From contig CAYZRS010000080.1 of NCBI GenBank assembly GCA_964480915.1, positions 1 through 20,906 of the forward strand: a DNA stretch of 20,906 nt. The letters run 5' to 3'. Below, piece after piece: positions 6,924 through 15,188 of the stretch; within the stretch, counting starts at the first letter, position 1; each line of letters begins with the position of its first letter. Origin of the DNA: CAWGCE01 sp964480915 (GTDB lineage Bacteria; Planctomycetota; Planctomycetia; Pirellulales; Pirellulaceae). Below the pieces are notes generated by a model. The model saw only the letters and a list, made by a program, of their open reading frames with translations, ran no database searches and had not been told where the DNA came from. Both the position numbers and the translations under genes were made by a program.

Positions 6924-8423
6924 TCAAAAAGTGGTGACCATGTCGATGCCAAACGTTGCTGCGCTCAAATCGGTGCTAGGCGACCAATCGTAGCGCATTT
7001 CGGGTCGAATCACGAAGTTGGCAAATGGGCGAAAGTTCACACCGGTGGTGACCTCATAGAATGATGTCCCGTCCGTCTTCCACCATTCGGCACGAGCCCC
7101 CAACGCCATCGTGTCGCAAACATCGTAGAACAAATACTGGTTGATGCCGATGTCATCATTCTTGCCGGCGCCGACGTTCTCGACGCGAACGAGGTCGCTT
7201 TGGAAGACGTAATTTAATTTTTCGGTTAGCGTTGCATCGAGAACGACGCTGTGCGAGTAGCCATCCCCTCGCCAACCCAGGTCGCCGAACGTCGTCATGT
7301 AAGTCAGGGCCACATCTTCGGTCAAAGCGAGCCCGAGCCCGCCGAGGAAGCTGTTCCCGTCGCCGAATTGATCAAAACCGGTGTCCCAGCCCAACGTCCA
7401 GCCACCGTAAACCGTGACGTCTTCCGTCGCGTTGATCGTGGCCAAGGCGCCCGTGTGAGTGAACGGTTCGCTGTTGTACATCGTGTAGGCGTGGGAATAG
7501 AAGAAGTTGTTCGGAGCGGTGACCGTTTCATAACCGATCAGCGTGAAGAAGTGACCGACTTGTAGCGAGACATTCTCCGTGGCCAACGTTCCGTAAACCT
7601 GAGGTAACGCCCAACCGAAGCCGGCACCTCGGTCGAATCCGTTCTGAAAATCCCAACGGCCAGGGTTGTTGCCAAAGGCCTGTGTATCGGCCGCGTCGAC
7701 TCCATAGACGACGTCCGCCCGGAATCCCCAATCGATCTGTTTGGTTTCGGTGTCGGGGGTCCGTTCGAGAAAGAGCCAACCTTGGTGGACGTTCAAACGG
7801 TTCGGATGGCTATTGAATAGCCCCGTCGATCGATCGTGATAGCCGGTCGAAACCCAGCCACCGATGTCCCAAGGGCAGCACTCCGCACAGTCGCCCAACA
7901 TGGTGTCCCACAGCGAGAACGCATCGCCGAGTTCCCAGCACAGTCCGCAAGACGGTTGGCGGTTGCAGCCGCGACAGCCGCAAGTCGGCGTGGCGTGTGG
8001 GCCCGTGCAACCTGAGCTTGGTAAGCCGCAGGTGGGCTCGCATGCATTCATCGTGGGTAGGCCGCAAGTCGGCTCAGGCGCCGCAAACCCGCATGTCGGC
8101 TCGCCCTGCGTGCTCATCAGGCCACAGTCGGGTTCGGCAGCGATGCTCGAGGTACAGCCTTCGTTAGTGCCACTGGATTCGGTCCAACCGCCGACGTCAT
8201 GCGGTAGTTCCGAAGGGCCCCAGATCACCGTCGCCTCGTCGGCAAGCGTGTCTGGCAGCCCGTTGGCTGCACCGTCCGGAGTCATCACGGGTGCCAAGGT
8301 GTATTCGTGGTTCACCTGCAGCACGCCGTTCTTCGCGTGCGGTGCTGCAATGTACTTTTGGGCCGAAACGGTCGTCGCAACAAGGCCAAGGATGGTGGCG
8401 ATCAGGACAGATTGAGCTGACAT
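6924..8423 (-). CDS. Outer-membrane beta-barrel porin (BBP2/OmpL-like) with cysteine-rich N-terminal extension
   Basis: This 499-residue exported protein has a signal peptide (residues 1-21, ending ATTVSAQ), then a low-complexity linker and a Cys-rich region (90-183). From about residue 185 it is a beta-barrel: GGWVSTGYHDRSTG, LFLERTPDTETKQIDWGFRADVVYG, alternating aromatic and hydrophobic strands, and a terminal aromatic (DMVTTF), as outer-membrane proteins have. The barrel resembles the planctomycete porin family BBP2, which would form a general diffusion or solute-specific pore. The extension holds 15 cysteines and about six copies of the unit PxCG (PDCGL, PTCGF, PTCGL, PTCGL, PTCGC, PSCGL). 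This suggests disulfide cross-linking to the envelope or metal binding. It lies downstream of a 217-base divergent region shared with the Kelch gene. Start ATG 8423 has a weak GAGA site upstream. Confidence 0.85.
   Translation of the reverse strand: MSAQSVLIATILGLVATTVSAQKYIAAPHAKNGVLQVNHEYTLAPVMTPDGAANGLPDTLADEATVIWGPSELPHDVGGWTESSGTNEGCTSSIAAEPDCGLMSTQGEPTCGFAAPEPTCGLPTMNACEPTCGLPSSGCTGPHATPTCGCRGCNRQPSCGLCWELGDAFSLWDTMLGDCAECCPWDIGGWVSTGYHDRSTGLFNSHPNRLNVHQGWLFLERTPDTETKQIDWGFRADVVYGVDAADTQAFGNNPGRWDFQNGFDRGAGFGWALPQVYGTLATENVSLQVGHFFTLIGYETVTAPNNFFYSHAYTMYNSEPFTHTGALATINATEDVTVYGGWTLGWDTGFDQFGDGNSFLGGLGLALTEDVALTYMTTFGDLGWRGDGYSHSVVLDATLTEKLNYVFQSDLVRVENVGAGKNDDIGINQYLFYDVCDTMALGARAEWWKTDGTSFYEVTTGVNFRPFANFVIRPEMRYDWSPSTDLSAATFGIDMVTTF
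7925..8140 (-). repeat. Imperfect DNA repeats coding the PxCG units
   Basis: On the plus strand the unit CCGCAAGTCGGC and its variants recur near 7978, 8026, 8062, 8089 and 8122. They encode the Cys-Gly units of the porin extension. Spacing varies from about 27 to 48 bases, so this is a diverged intragenic repeat and not a clean minisatellite. Confidence 0.65.
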
Positions 8424-8522
8424 TTCTCGGTTTCTTTCGTGGGAAAACTCGAACGAGCCCCACGTCCGCCCACATGGTTGCTCGCGATTGATTCTTGGCG
8501 CGTTGGCATCATCCAGTTCTAA

Positions 8523-8568
8523 TTGACTAATCGGAACAGCTTGACGGAATAATCGCTTTGTTCGTCAA
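8523..8568. promoter_or_regulatory. Cluster of TTGAC half-sites in the divergent porin/Kelch region
   Basis: TTGAC occurs at 8523-8527 and 8541-8545 (18 bases apart). An inverted CGTCAA lies at 8563-8568, forming a TTGACG...CGTCAA dyad with the second copy. This sits about 100 bases from both divergent gene starts. It could be a regulator site or overlapping -35 elements; no good -10 was found at standard spacing. Confidence 0.3.
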
Positions 8569-8640
8569 TCGCGTTTAACTTTACTCAGTCGGCAAACACG
8601 ACCCCGTTTACCCGGCTTACAATCTGGCGGTAACCCTCCC

Positions 8641-9858
8641 GTGATTTCGAGCAAACTATCGGTAGCAGTGCTAGTCTGCTGTGGCCTCTCATTGAATGGT
8701 GCTGCGGCGATCGAGTTGTGTGTAACGAGGCTACCGAACTTGCCCGAGCATCTGACGAACAATGCGGTCACGTCGGTGCAGAATTCGGACGGCAGTTACT
8801 CACTCTATTCTTTCACCGGTATCGCAGGCGAAACGGTCTTAGGCACGAATGCGATGTTGCGTGCCTACCGGCTAGATACGTCCGGTGGCGGTTGGACGGC
8901 GATTGCCGACGCTCCCGGAATCCGCGTCGGTCAAAATCCGCGTCCTAAGGTGGGCGCGAGTGCTGTCACGGTAGCAGGAGAGGTCTACCTGCTGGGCGGC
9001 TATTCGATTCCCGGTGCAGAAATTACTGAGCGACGATTTTACCGCTACGATCCGGTCGCCGATGACTATGTCGAGCTGGCCGACGTCCCTACCGAAGTGG
9101 ACGATACGGTCGTGGGCGTTTTCCAGGATCGTTACATCTATACGGTGAGTGGCTGGCACGGACCGAGCAACAACAACACGCAGGAAGTCCAGGTCTACGA
9201 CACTCTCAACAATACGTGGGAGAACGCGACAAGTATTCCCGGACCGTTTCGTGGCCTATTTGGTCATGCGGGTGGATTGATCGGCGACAAGATCATCGCG
9301 TTCGATGGTGTCAAAACGACCGGTGGCAACTTTACTATTGACGATTCGGTTCTGGTCGGCCAAATCGATCCCAACGACCTGACGAACATTTCTTGGCAAG
9401 AGCTGCCGGCCCATCCTGGGGCTCCGACCTATCGAGCGGCCGCCAGCCAGGTCGCGACCGCCGATGGCCGATTGCTAGTGATCGGCGGCACCGACAATCC
9501 GTACAACTATACGGGGATTGGTTACGACGGTATTCCCGCAGACCCATTGGATCAGGCACTGCTGTTCGATCCAGAAACTGGCGTGTGGGAGGAGCTTGCG
9601 ATGGTCGGAGATCCGCTGGCCACGATGGATCACCGCGGACTTGTCTCGGTAGGCGACAACATGTGGGCGACGATCGGCGGCATGGTCGAACCTCGGATCG
9701 CCACCAACGAAGTGGTCCTCTATCAACTTGTCGACGACGGGCATGTTTGCGGCGTACCCGAACCGGCCGGTGGTAGCGCATACTGGTTGGCGGCGGCCGT
9801 TTGGTTCGGCCTTCGTCGGCGAAAGCTGCGCTCAGGTCGATTCCATCGTTGCCGGTAG
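8641..9858 (+). CDS. Secreted Kelch-type beta-propeller protein with PEP-CTERM tail
   Basis: This 405-residue protein begins at GTG 8641 with a signal peptide (ISSKLSVAVLVCCGLSLNGAAA). No in-frame ATG lies close, and the ribosome site is poor. The body carries Kelch-like repeats: AGEVYLLGGY, RFYRYDPVADDYVELADVP, RYIYTVSGW, VQVYDTLNNTWENATSIPG, GRLLVIGGT, ALLFDPETGVWEELAMV and NMWATIGGMVEPR. These have the double-Gly and Tyr/Trp spacing expected of a six-blade propeller. The tail is a PEP-CTERM sorting signal: VPEP at 372-375, a short hydrophobic helix and RRRK at 392-395. Such proteins are normally processed by an exosortase and delivered to the cell surface or exopolysaccharide. No exosortase gene is in the window. 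The propeller probably binds a ligand or sugar; catalytic activity is not shown. Confidence 0.85.
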   Translation: MISSKLSVAVLVCCGLSLNGAAAIELCVTRLPNLPEHLTNNAVTSVQNSDGSYSLYSFTGIAGETVLGTNAMLRAYRLDTSGGGWTAIADAPGIRVGQNPRPKVGASAVTVAGEVYLLGGYSIPGAEITERRFYRYDPVADDYVELADVPTEVDDTVVGVFQDRYIYTVSGWHGPSNNNTQEVQVYDTLNNTWENATSIPGPFRGLFGHAGGLIGDKIIAFDGVKTTGGNFTIDDSVLVGQIDPNDLTNISWQELPAHPGAPTYRAAASQVATADGRLLVIGGTDNPYNYTGIGYDGIPADPLDQALLFDPETGVWEELAMVGDPLATMDHRGLVSVGDNMWATIGGMVEPRIATNEVVLYQLVDDGHVCGVPEPAGGSAYWLAAAVWFGLRRRKLRSGRFHRCR

Positions 9859-10112
9859 CGGATGCCGAAGTCCGGAACTGGATATCTAGGTGCTTGCCAG
9901 CAAGTCACATCTGAATCCCGTTGTCAGCAGGTACTCACATCGACGGTCGGACTGCCTGTTTGTCATCGAGCGCGCCGCCAACCATGACGGACTCAATGAC
10001 GTCGCCGAGTCAGTAAATTCCAGTCTTCTCTTTTCACTCCCCACCGACAGCAAATCATTTGTTTTGTTCCGCCACAAAAACCAGCATCCGTGCCCAGGAA
10101 CGATCAGCCAGC

Positions 10113-12647
10113 ATGCCATTTGAATTTTCATTCCCGCATCGGTTTCGCCGATCGATTTCGACAACACAAATCATAGCTCGCGCCAACAATCGGCCACTTC
10201 TGCGATTGCTGATGTGGATGATGCTGATGCCGACCACTGCCACCGTTTCGTCTGCTCAGGCCATCCGACCTCATTGGTCAAAGACGAACGATCGTTGTTG
10301 GTACCAAACAACCGACCCCACGGGGCGGCAGTCGTTTTTTGTTGTCGACATTCAACAGAAATCACGGAAACCTGCGTTTGACCGGCAACGACTCGCCGTG
10401 GCAATGTCCGGGGCGCTGCAAGAAGACATCTCTGCGAACGATCTGTCGGTCGACTTTATTCAGTTTGGCAAATCGAACACAGAACTGCTCTTGCTGGCAG
10501 ACAACAAAAGCTGGGCTCTCGATCTGGAAACTTACAACCTGCGGGCAGTCGATGCTTTGGAAGTATCCCAGGCAGGCCGTCTGTATCTGCCACCACGGCG
10601 AAGCCAGGCATCAGGCGAATCAGCACAGGTACTGATTGAAAACAGGCTTCCGCATGAACTGCGGATCTTTTGGGTCACGCCGGACGGTGACGAGCGCAGT
10701 TATGGTGAAATCGGTGCCGGAAAGACACATCGCACGAGCACCTACGTTGGTCATACGTGGTTGTTGAAATCGGACGGAGAAAATCTCGGGTGCTTTTCTG
10801 CGCAGGGTGGCGATCGCTTTGTGATTGACGCCAAAGCGATTGAAAACGTCGTGCGACGAGAAGCTGCTGACCTGGGTCCATCGAATGGTCGATCCATTCG
10901 CCACCATCTCACTGCTCCGGACGAAAGCTGGGTGCCGTTTGTACGTGACCACAATCTGTGGCTGCGGAACGGATCAGAAGAAAAGAAATTATCACACGAT
11001 GGCACCGAAGAAAAATCATTTGCACGTCGTGGCTCAGATCAGCCACAGGTGTATTGGTCGGCCGATTCGAAATTCCTTGTTGCTTTTCAAACGACATCCG
11101 GAACCGAGCGAACTGTCTCCATGGTCGAATCATCGCCCAAAAATCAGCTTCAGCCTCGGCTGCAAACTCATAAGTATCCCAAACCGGGTGATGATATTTC
11201 TGTTACGCAGGTGCGTCTGTTTTCCCTGGCCGACATGGAAGAGATTCCCGTTTCCGACGAACTTCTAAAGAATCCTTGGAGCATACAATTCGACGGTTGG
11301 TCAGCTTCAAACGAGACGTTTTACGTGCACTACAACGCACGAGGTCATCAGACAATACGGGTCGTTGGCATTTCTGCAAAAACGGGTGCCGCCAAACCGA
11401 TAATTGAAGAAACGAGTTCAACCTTCATTCAATACTCTGATCCCGGGAAGTCCGTATTTGAAAGCCTGCCTGGCGAACAGATCCTATGGGCCAGTGAACG
11501 CAGCGGTTGGAACCACCTGTATCGCTATGCACGCGAATCAGGCAAGCTTCTGAATGCTGTTACGTCCGGCGAATGGAATGTGAAACGTATTGAAAACGTG
11601 GATCGAGACGCCGGTGTGATTTGGTTTTATGCCGTGGGAATTCATCCGGGCCAGGATCCGTATCACGAACATTTTTGCCGAGTCAATTTCGATGGCAGCG
11701 AACTGCGAATTCTGACCGAAGGTGACGGGACCCACAAAGTCACTCTGCAACAGGACGACCAATTCCTAATTGACACGTATTCCCGGGTAGACATGGCACC
11801 GGTTACCGAACTGAGATCCGCAGAAGAGGGCGAATTGATCTGCGAGCTTGCCAAAGACGATACGGCCGATCAATTTGGCGACCGACGTGTGACGGAACGA
11901 TTCGTCGCTAAGGGACGAGATGGGAAAACGGACATTTGGGGAATCATACACTGGCCGCGAGAGTTGGATCTCACAAAAAAATATCCCATCGTGGAGAGCA
12001 TCTATGCGGGCCCTCATGACCATCACGTTCCCAAGTCTTTTCGATCACGTTATCAAACTCAGCACCGCATCGCGGATGAAGGCATGATTGTTGTGCAAAT
12101 TGACGGCATGGGCACGGCGTGGCGTTCCAAGGAATTTCATGATGTCTGTTACAAGAACCTGAAAGACGCCGGCTTTCCGGATCGCATTGCATGGATTCAA
12201 GCGGCGGCGAAAAAATTTCCCCACATGGATACGTCGCGGGTGGGGATTTATGGGGGATCTGCGGGCGGCCAAAACGCGATGGCGGCGTTGTTATGGCACA
12301 ACGAGTTTTACAAGGTGGCCATTGCCGATTGCGGTTGCCATGACAATCGTATGGACAAGATCTGGTGGAACGAGCAATGGATGGGCTGGCCAATCGACGA
12401 AAGTTATCGGGAAAACTCCAACACGGAAAATGCTCATTTGCTGAAAGGCAACCTAATGCTGATTGTGGGGGAACTGGACCGCAACGTGGATCCGGCCAGC
12501 ACAACGCAGGTTGTTCATCAACTTATCCAACACGACAAAGATTTTGAATTTGTGCTGGTCACCGGCACTGGCCACGGCTCAGCAGAAACTCCCTGGGCCT
12601 CCCGCAAACGGCTCAACTTCTTGAAACAACATCTTAGTGTTCCATAG
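10113..12647 (+). CDS. Exported S9B dipeptidyl-peptidase IV-like serine peptidase
   Basis: This is an 844-residue enzyme from ATG 10113 (AGGAA at 10096-10100 upstream); TTG 10059 in frame is a longer option. The N-terminus has a long basic stretch, then a hydrophobic segment ending TTATVSSAQA, so it is probably exported. Residues about 80-550 form a DPP-IV-like propeller domain (TDPTGRQSFFVVD, YWSADSKFLVAFQ, ILWASERSGWNHLYRY). The C-terminal alpha/beta-hydrolase domain carries the triad: S716 in YGGSAGG, D789 in GELDRNVDP and H821 in TGTGHGS. YAGPHDHHVPKSF fits the oxyanion and substrate-side loop region of the family. It likely cleaves dipeptides from peptide N-termini, but specificity for proline cannot be proved here. 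GC is lower than in neighbours in several stretches (25 of 60 bases at 10981-11040). The next gene is convergent, 55 bases away. Confidence 0.9.
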   Translation: MPFEFSFPHRFRRSISTTQIIARANNRPLLRLLMWMMLMPTTATVSSAQAIRPHWSKTNDRCWYQTTDPTGRQSFFVVDIQQKSRKPAFDRQRLAVAMSGALQEDISANDLSVDFIQFGKSNTELLLLADNKSWALDLETYNLRAVDALEVSQAGRLYLPPRRSQASGESAQVLIENRLPHELRIFWVTPDGDERSYGEIGAGKTHRTSTYVGHTWLLKSDGENLGCFSAQGGDRFVIDAKAIENVVRREAADLGPSNGRSIRHHLTAPDESWVPFVRDHNLWLRNGSEEKKLSHDGTEEKSFARRGSDQPQVYWSADSKFLVAFQTTSGTERTVSMVESSPKNQLQPRLQTHKYPKPGDDISVTQVRLFSLADMEEIPVSDELLKNPWSIQFDGWSASNETFYVHYNARGHQTIRVVGISAKTGAAKPIIEETSSTFIQYSDPGKSVFESLPGEQILWASERSGWNHLYRYARESGKLLNAVTSGEWNVKRIENVDRDAGVIWFYAVGIHPGQDPYHEHFCRVNFDGSELRILTEGDGTHKVTLQQDDQFLIDTYSRVDMAPVTELRSAEEGELICELAKDDTADQFGDRRVTERFVAKGRDGKTDIWGIIHWPRELDLTKKYPIVESIYAGPHDHHVPKSFRSRYQTQHRIADEGMIVVQIDGMGTAWRSKEFHDVCYKNLKDAGFPDRIAWIQAAAKKFPHMDTSRVGIYGGSAGGQNAMAALLWHNEFYKVAIADCGCHDNRMDKIWWNEQWMGWPIDESYRENSNTENAHLLKGNLMLIVGELDRNVDPASTTQVVHQLIQHDKDFEFVLVTGTGHGSAETPWASRKRLNFLKQHLSVP

Positions 12648-12702
12648 ATCCCATTCGCCCATTCGTGATTTACAAGACGCCGGTGCTGAATTTAAAGAAT
12701 CG

Positions 12703-13116
12703 TTAGCGTTGGACCGTGGTGCCCACTTCCTGCCCATAGGAGAGTTCCAGCGTGTGACCGTCCGGGTCGGTCAGAAACGCCCAGACACCAACCGGAGGAC
12801 CGGAGTCGGTCGGTTCCTTGCCCAGGACGCCCTCAGCGCGGGCCGTGTCGCACAATGCCTCCAACGCCTCGAGAGTCGCACACGCGACGCCCAGATGAGC
12901 AAACGGACTGAGAATGGGCTGCACTTCGTCGACCTCTAAGAGGACGATCACAAAGGGACGTGTGTTGTCAGAAATCCAAGCGACGCGCTTGGTCGGGTCG
13001 GACAGACTGGTTCGGCGATGGACTGGCCGCATGCCGGCGTAGGTTTCATAAAAGGCCAAGCTCGCATCCAGATTGGAAACGGGTAATGCGATATGAGTGA
13101 ATCCAACGTCCGGCAT
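12703..13116 (-). CDS. VOC-superfamily (glyoxalase/bleomycin-resistance fold) protein
   Basis: This 137-residue protein from ATG 13116 has AGGAG eight bases upstream; the longer frame to 13161 has no such site. It has the two beta-alpha-beta-beta-beta modules of the vicinal oxygen chelate fold. They start with THIALPVSNLDASLAFYE and FAHLGVACATLEALEALCD, and the end is the typical LTDPDGHTLELSYG. Likely metal ligands are H8, H74 and E124, with E61 in LLEVDE as the possible fourth. This ligand set fits a glyoxalase-I-like metal site, but substrates in the family are diverse. It is the last gene of the minus-strand unit after hutF and the MOSC gene, 73 bases downstream of the latter. The exact reaction is unknown. 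Confidence 0.85.
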   Translation of the reverse strand: MPDVGFTHIALPVSNLDASLAFYETYAGMRPVHRRTSLSDPTKRVAWISDNTRPFVIVLLEVDEVQPILSPFAHLGVACATLEALEALCDTARAEGVLGKEPTDSGPPVGVWAFLTDPDGHTLELSYGQEVGTTVQR

Positions 13117-13189
13117 CGGCTGGCTCCTGTGAGGCGTGACTGAGCATTTGTCAGATTCCAAGGCGGAATCGACTGGGGCGAATTAGGTT

Positions 13190-13654
13190 TCATTCAACGA
13201 TTCGGGTCACGGCATCGCCGGTGCGAATGGTGCCCGCTGTCACAACCTCGGCGAGAATCCCACCATGTCCTGCCATCGCATGAAGGCCACCCGGTCCCAA
13301 AGTGATGTTCATCCGCTGGCAAGGTTCGCAGGGCCCGGTGCATTTGAATGTGCAATCACCCACTCGAAACGACTGCCCTTCGAACGATAGTAGATTGATG
13401 CCCGAAACCAGGATGTTTCTGCGCGTTAGGCTGTGGTCGACGCTGTCGCGTCCCATCAGCGAAGCGACGACATCCATGTGCTCTTGCTGGATGAAAGTGA
13501 CCTGGCGGTTCGCCGGGCCACTGCTGGTGAAGCGGTCTCCCTCAAGGCCACTCGTCGCATCGACGGCGACCTGGGTGACCGAGTTCATCGGTTTTTCCTT
13601 GCCAACGCGAAGTCCAATCCATTGGACCGTCCCCTGCTCTTTCCGCGGATTCAT
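13190..13654 (-). CDS. MOSC-domain protein
   Basis: This 154-residue single-domain protein has the MOSC fold found at the C-terminus of molybdenum-cofactor sulfurase and in YiiM/YuaD-like proteins. Marks are WIGLRVGKEKPM near the start, LEGDRF, TFIQQEH, RRNILVSGINL, FRVGDCTFKCTGPCEPCQRM and the closing GHGGILAEVVTAGTIRTGDAV. The conserved Cys of the family lies in GPCEPC. Members transfer sulfur to, or use, the molybdenum cofactor. The start ATG 13654 has AGGAG nine bases upstream. It lies 30 bases after hutF on the same strand, so the two are probably co-transcribed. A sulfite-oxidase-family molybdoenzyme is only about 3 kb away at 16678, but that enzyme class uses a Cys-ligated cofactor that does not need sulfuration, so a link is not shown. 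Confidence 0.88.
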   Translation of the reverse strand: MNPRKEQGTVQWIGLRVGKEKPMNSVTQVAVDATSGLEGDRFTSSGPANRQVTFIQQEHMDVVASLMGRDSVDHSLTRRNILVSGINLLSFEGQSFRVGDCTFKCTGPCEPCQRMNITLGPGGLHAMAGHGGILAEVVTAGTIRTGDAVTRIVE

Positions 13655-13684
13655 GGTTTGCTGCTCCTGCTGATCGTCAGTGGG

Positions 13685-15088
13685 CTAAGTCGCTTCAAAA
13701 ATGGGTCGCGTGGCGATGCGAAAGCGCTCGTCGACCGTCTGCTGATTCGCGTGACTCCCATCTTGCACGATGTGTCGACCGCCGACAATTACATCCCGCA
13801 CCATTTCACGTCCACCAGAAAAAACATAGGTGTCGAGCTGAGCGTCGGCGTCGCGTCCGCCGAGCCGTGGGTGAGCGTCACGTAAGACGACCAGATCGGC
13901 AGCCGAATTCGGGCTGATGGCTCCTGCCGTGATGCCCAGTGCGGCGGCACCGTGGGTCGCTGTCTGCTGATAGAGCGTCGTCCCCACCGAGCCATGTTCG
14001 TCGGCCAATAGGTTTCGTTTTCGATGCAGCAGTCGTTGACCATATTCCAACAGCCGCAGTTCCTCCGACGGCGAAGTCGAAATATGGCTATCCGAGCCAA
14101 TGCTCATCCGACCGCCCGCTCGTTGAAATTCCAACGCTGGAAAAATGCCGTCCCCCAAGTTGGCCTCCGTCGCTGGGCAAAGTCCCACGACCACTTGACG
14201 ATCGACCATCGCTGCCATTTCTGATTCGTTGATGTGTGTGGCGTGGATCAAGCACCAGTTCGCAGCGACCGGAACGTTGTCCAGCAGCCACTGTACTGGA
14301 CGAGCGCCATAGGTTGCCAAGCAGTCTTCGACCTCGTTGGTTTGTTCGGCCACGTGGATATGGATGGGACTGGGCGCGTCGTGGCGGGCGGTCGTTTGTT
14401 GGGCGAGTCCTGCCAGTAGCTGGGCGATTTGATCGCCGCTGGCGGCGCGGAGCGAATGGATGGCAGCGCCAATTGTGATGGTCGGGTCAGCGTCGGCGGC
14501 TTGCAGAAGCGTTTCGCGGATGGCCAACAATTGGTCCACGGTGTTTTCGAATCGCTTTTGTCCTCCTGCCAGAGGTCGTCCGTCGAATCCGCCACGCGAG
14601 TAGAGAACGGGCAGATGAGCCAGTCGCAGGCCGGAAGCACGGGCTGCGGCCAGATGAGCCATCGATAGCTCGGCCCGGTTCTCATAGGGCTGTCCCGAGG
14701 GCGAATGGTGTAGATAGTGGAATTCGCCAATCGACGTATAGCCGTTCAGCAGCAGCTCGGTATAGAGCTGTTCGGCAATCGCCGAGGCCGCTTGCGCGTC
14801 CAGCCGTTCTGCGAAGCGATACATCGCTTCGCGCCAAACCCAGAAATTGTCGTCCGAACTGCCTCGTCGTTCGGCGAGCCCAGCGAACGCTCGCTGGAAC
14901 GAATGGGAATGGACATTGACCATGCCCGGGATGACGGTGCTGTCCGTTCGCAGGCATGTGGGGGATGGCTCGGTCCCCGCCGTGACGTTGCCAATGTGGC
15001 CCTGATCGATATCGATCCGAACGTTCGTTGCCCAGCCTTGAGGCAAGAGCGCGCGAGCACAATGCACGGACGAAAGTCGTGGAAACAT
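13685..15088 (-). CDS. hutF: Formimidoylglutamate deiminase HutF
   Basis: This 467-residue enzyme of the amidohydrolase superfamily converts N-formimidoyl-L-glutamate and water to N-formyl-L-glutamate and ammonia in the five-step histidine degradation pathway. Metal and active-site marks are all present: H60 and H62 in GMVNVHSHSFQRAFAG, H245 and E248 in HIHVAEQ, H282 in IHATH and D333 in GSDSH. HutF-typical GEFHYLHH, AIHSLRA and GLCPATEANLGDGIFP are also seen, which separates it from guanine deaminase and related enzymes. Length and start (ATG 15088, AAGG upstream) are normal. It heads a minus-strand unit with the MOSC and VOC genes. The other hut genes (H, U, I, G) are not in the window, so the pathway must be completed elsewhere. 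Confidence 0.92.
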   Translation of the reverse strand: MFPRLSSVHCARALLPQGWATNVRIDIDQGHIGNVTAGTEPSPTCLRTDSTVIPGMVNVHSHSFQRAFAGLAERRGSSDDNFWVWREAMYRFAERLDAQAASAIAEQLYTELLLNGYTSIGEFHYLHHSPSGQPYENRAELSMAHLAAARASGLRLAHLPVLYSRGGFDGRPLAGGQKRFENTVDQLLAIRETLLQAADADPTITIGAAIHSLRAASGDQIAQLLAGLAQQTTARHDAPSPIHIHVAEQTNEVEDCLATYGARPVQWLLDNVPVAANWCLIHATHINESEMAAMVDRQVVVGLCPATEANLGDGIFPALEFQRAGGRMSIGSDSHISTSPSEELRLLEYGQRLLHRKRNLLADEHGSVGTTLYQQTATHGAAALGITAGAISPNSAADLVVLRDAHPRLGGRDADAQLDTYVFSGGREMVRDVIVGGRHIVQDGSHANQQTVDERFRIATRPIFEAT

Positions 15089-15188
15089 GAGTGCCCTTCA
15101 CGATGACAAGTGGACGAATCGAATCAGCGTCGGCGCTGATTATGCTCAATCCACGACCACCGAGGTAGGCCACTCACGTCGTTCGGAC

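Noticed and set aside
6190..6927. 245-codon open frame antisense to the Deg protease
   Set aside because: It is contained in the Deg protease coding region, shows no motif and has no signal peptide; a shadow frame.
9886..10167. 93-codon minus-strand open frame between the Kelch and S9 genes
   Set aside because: It overlaps the start of the S9 gene, lacks a ribosome site and has no recognisable feature.
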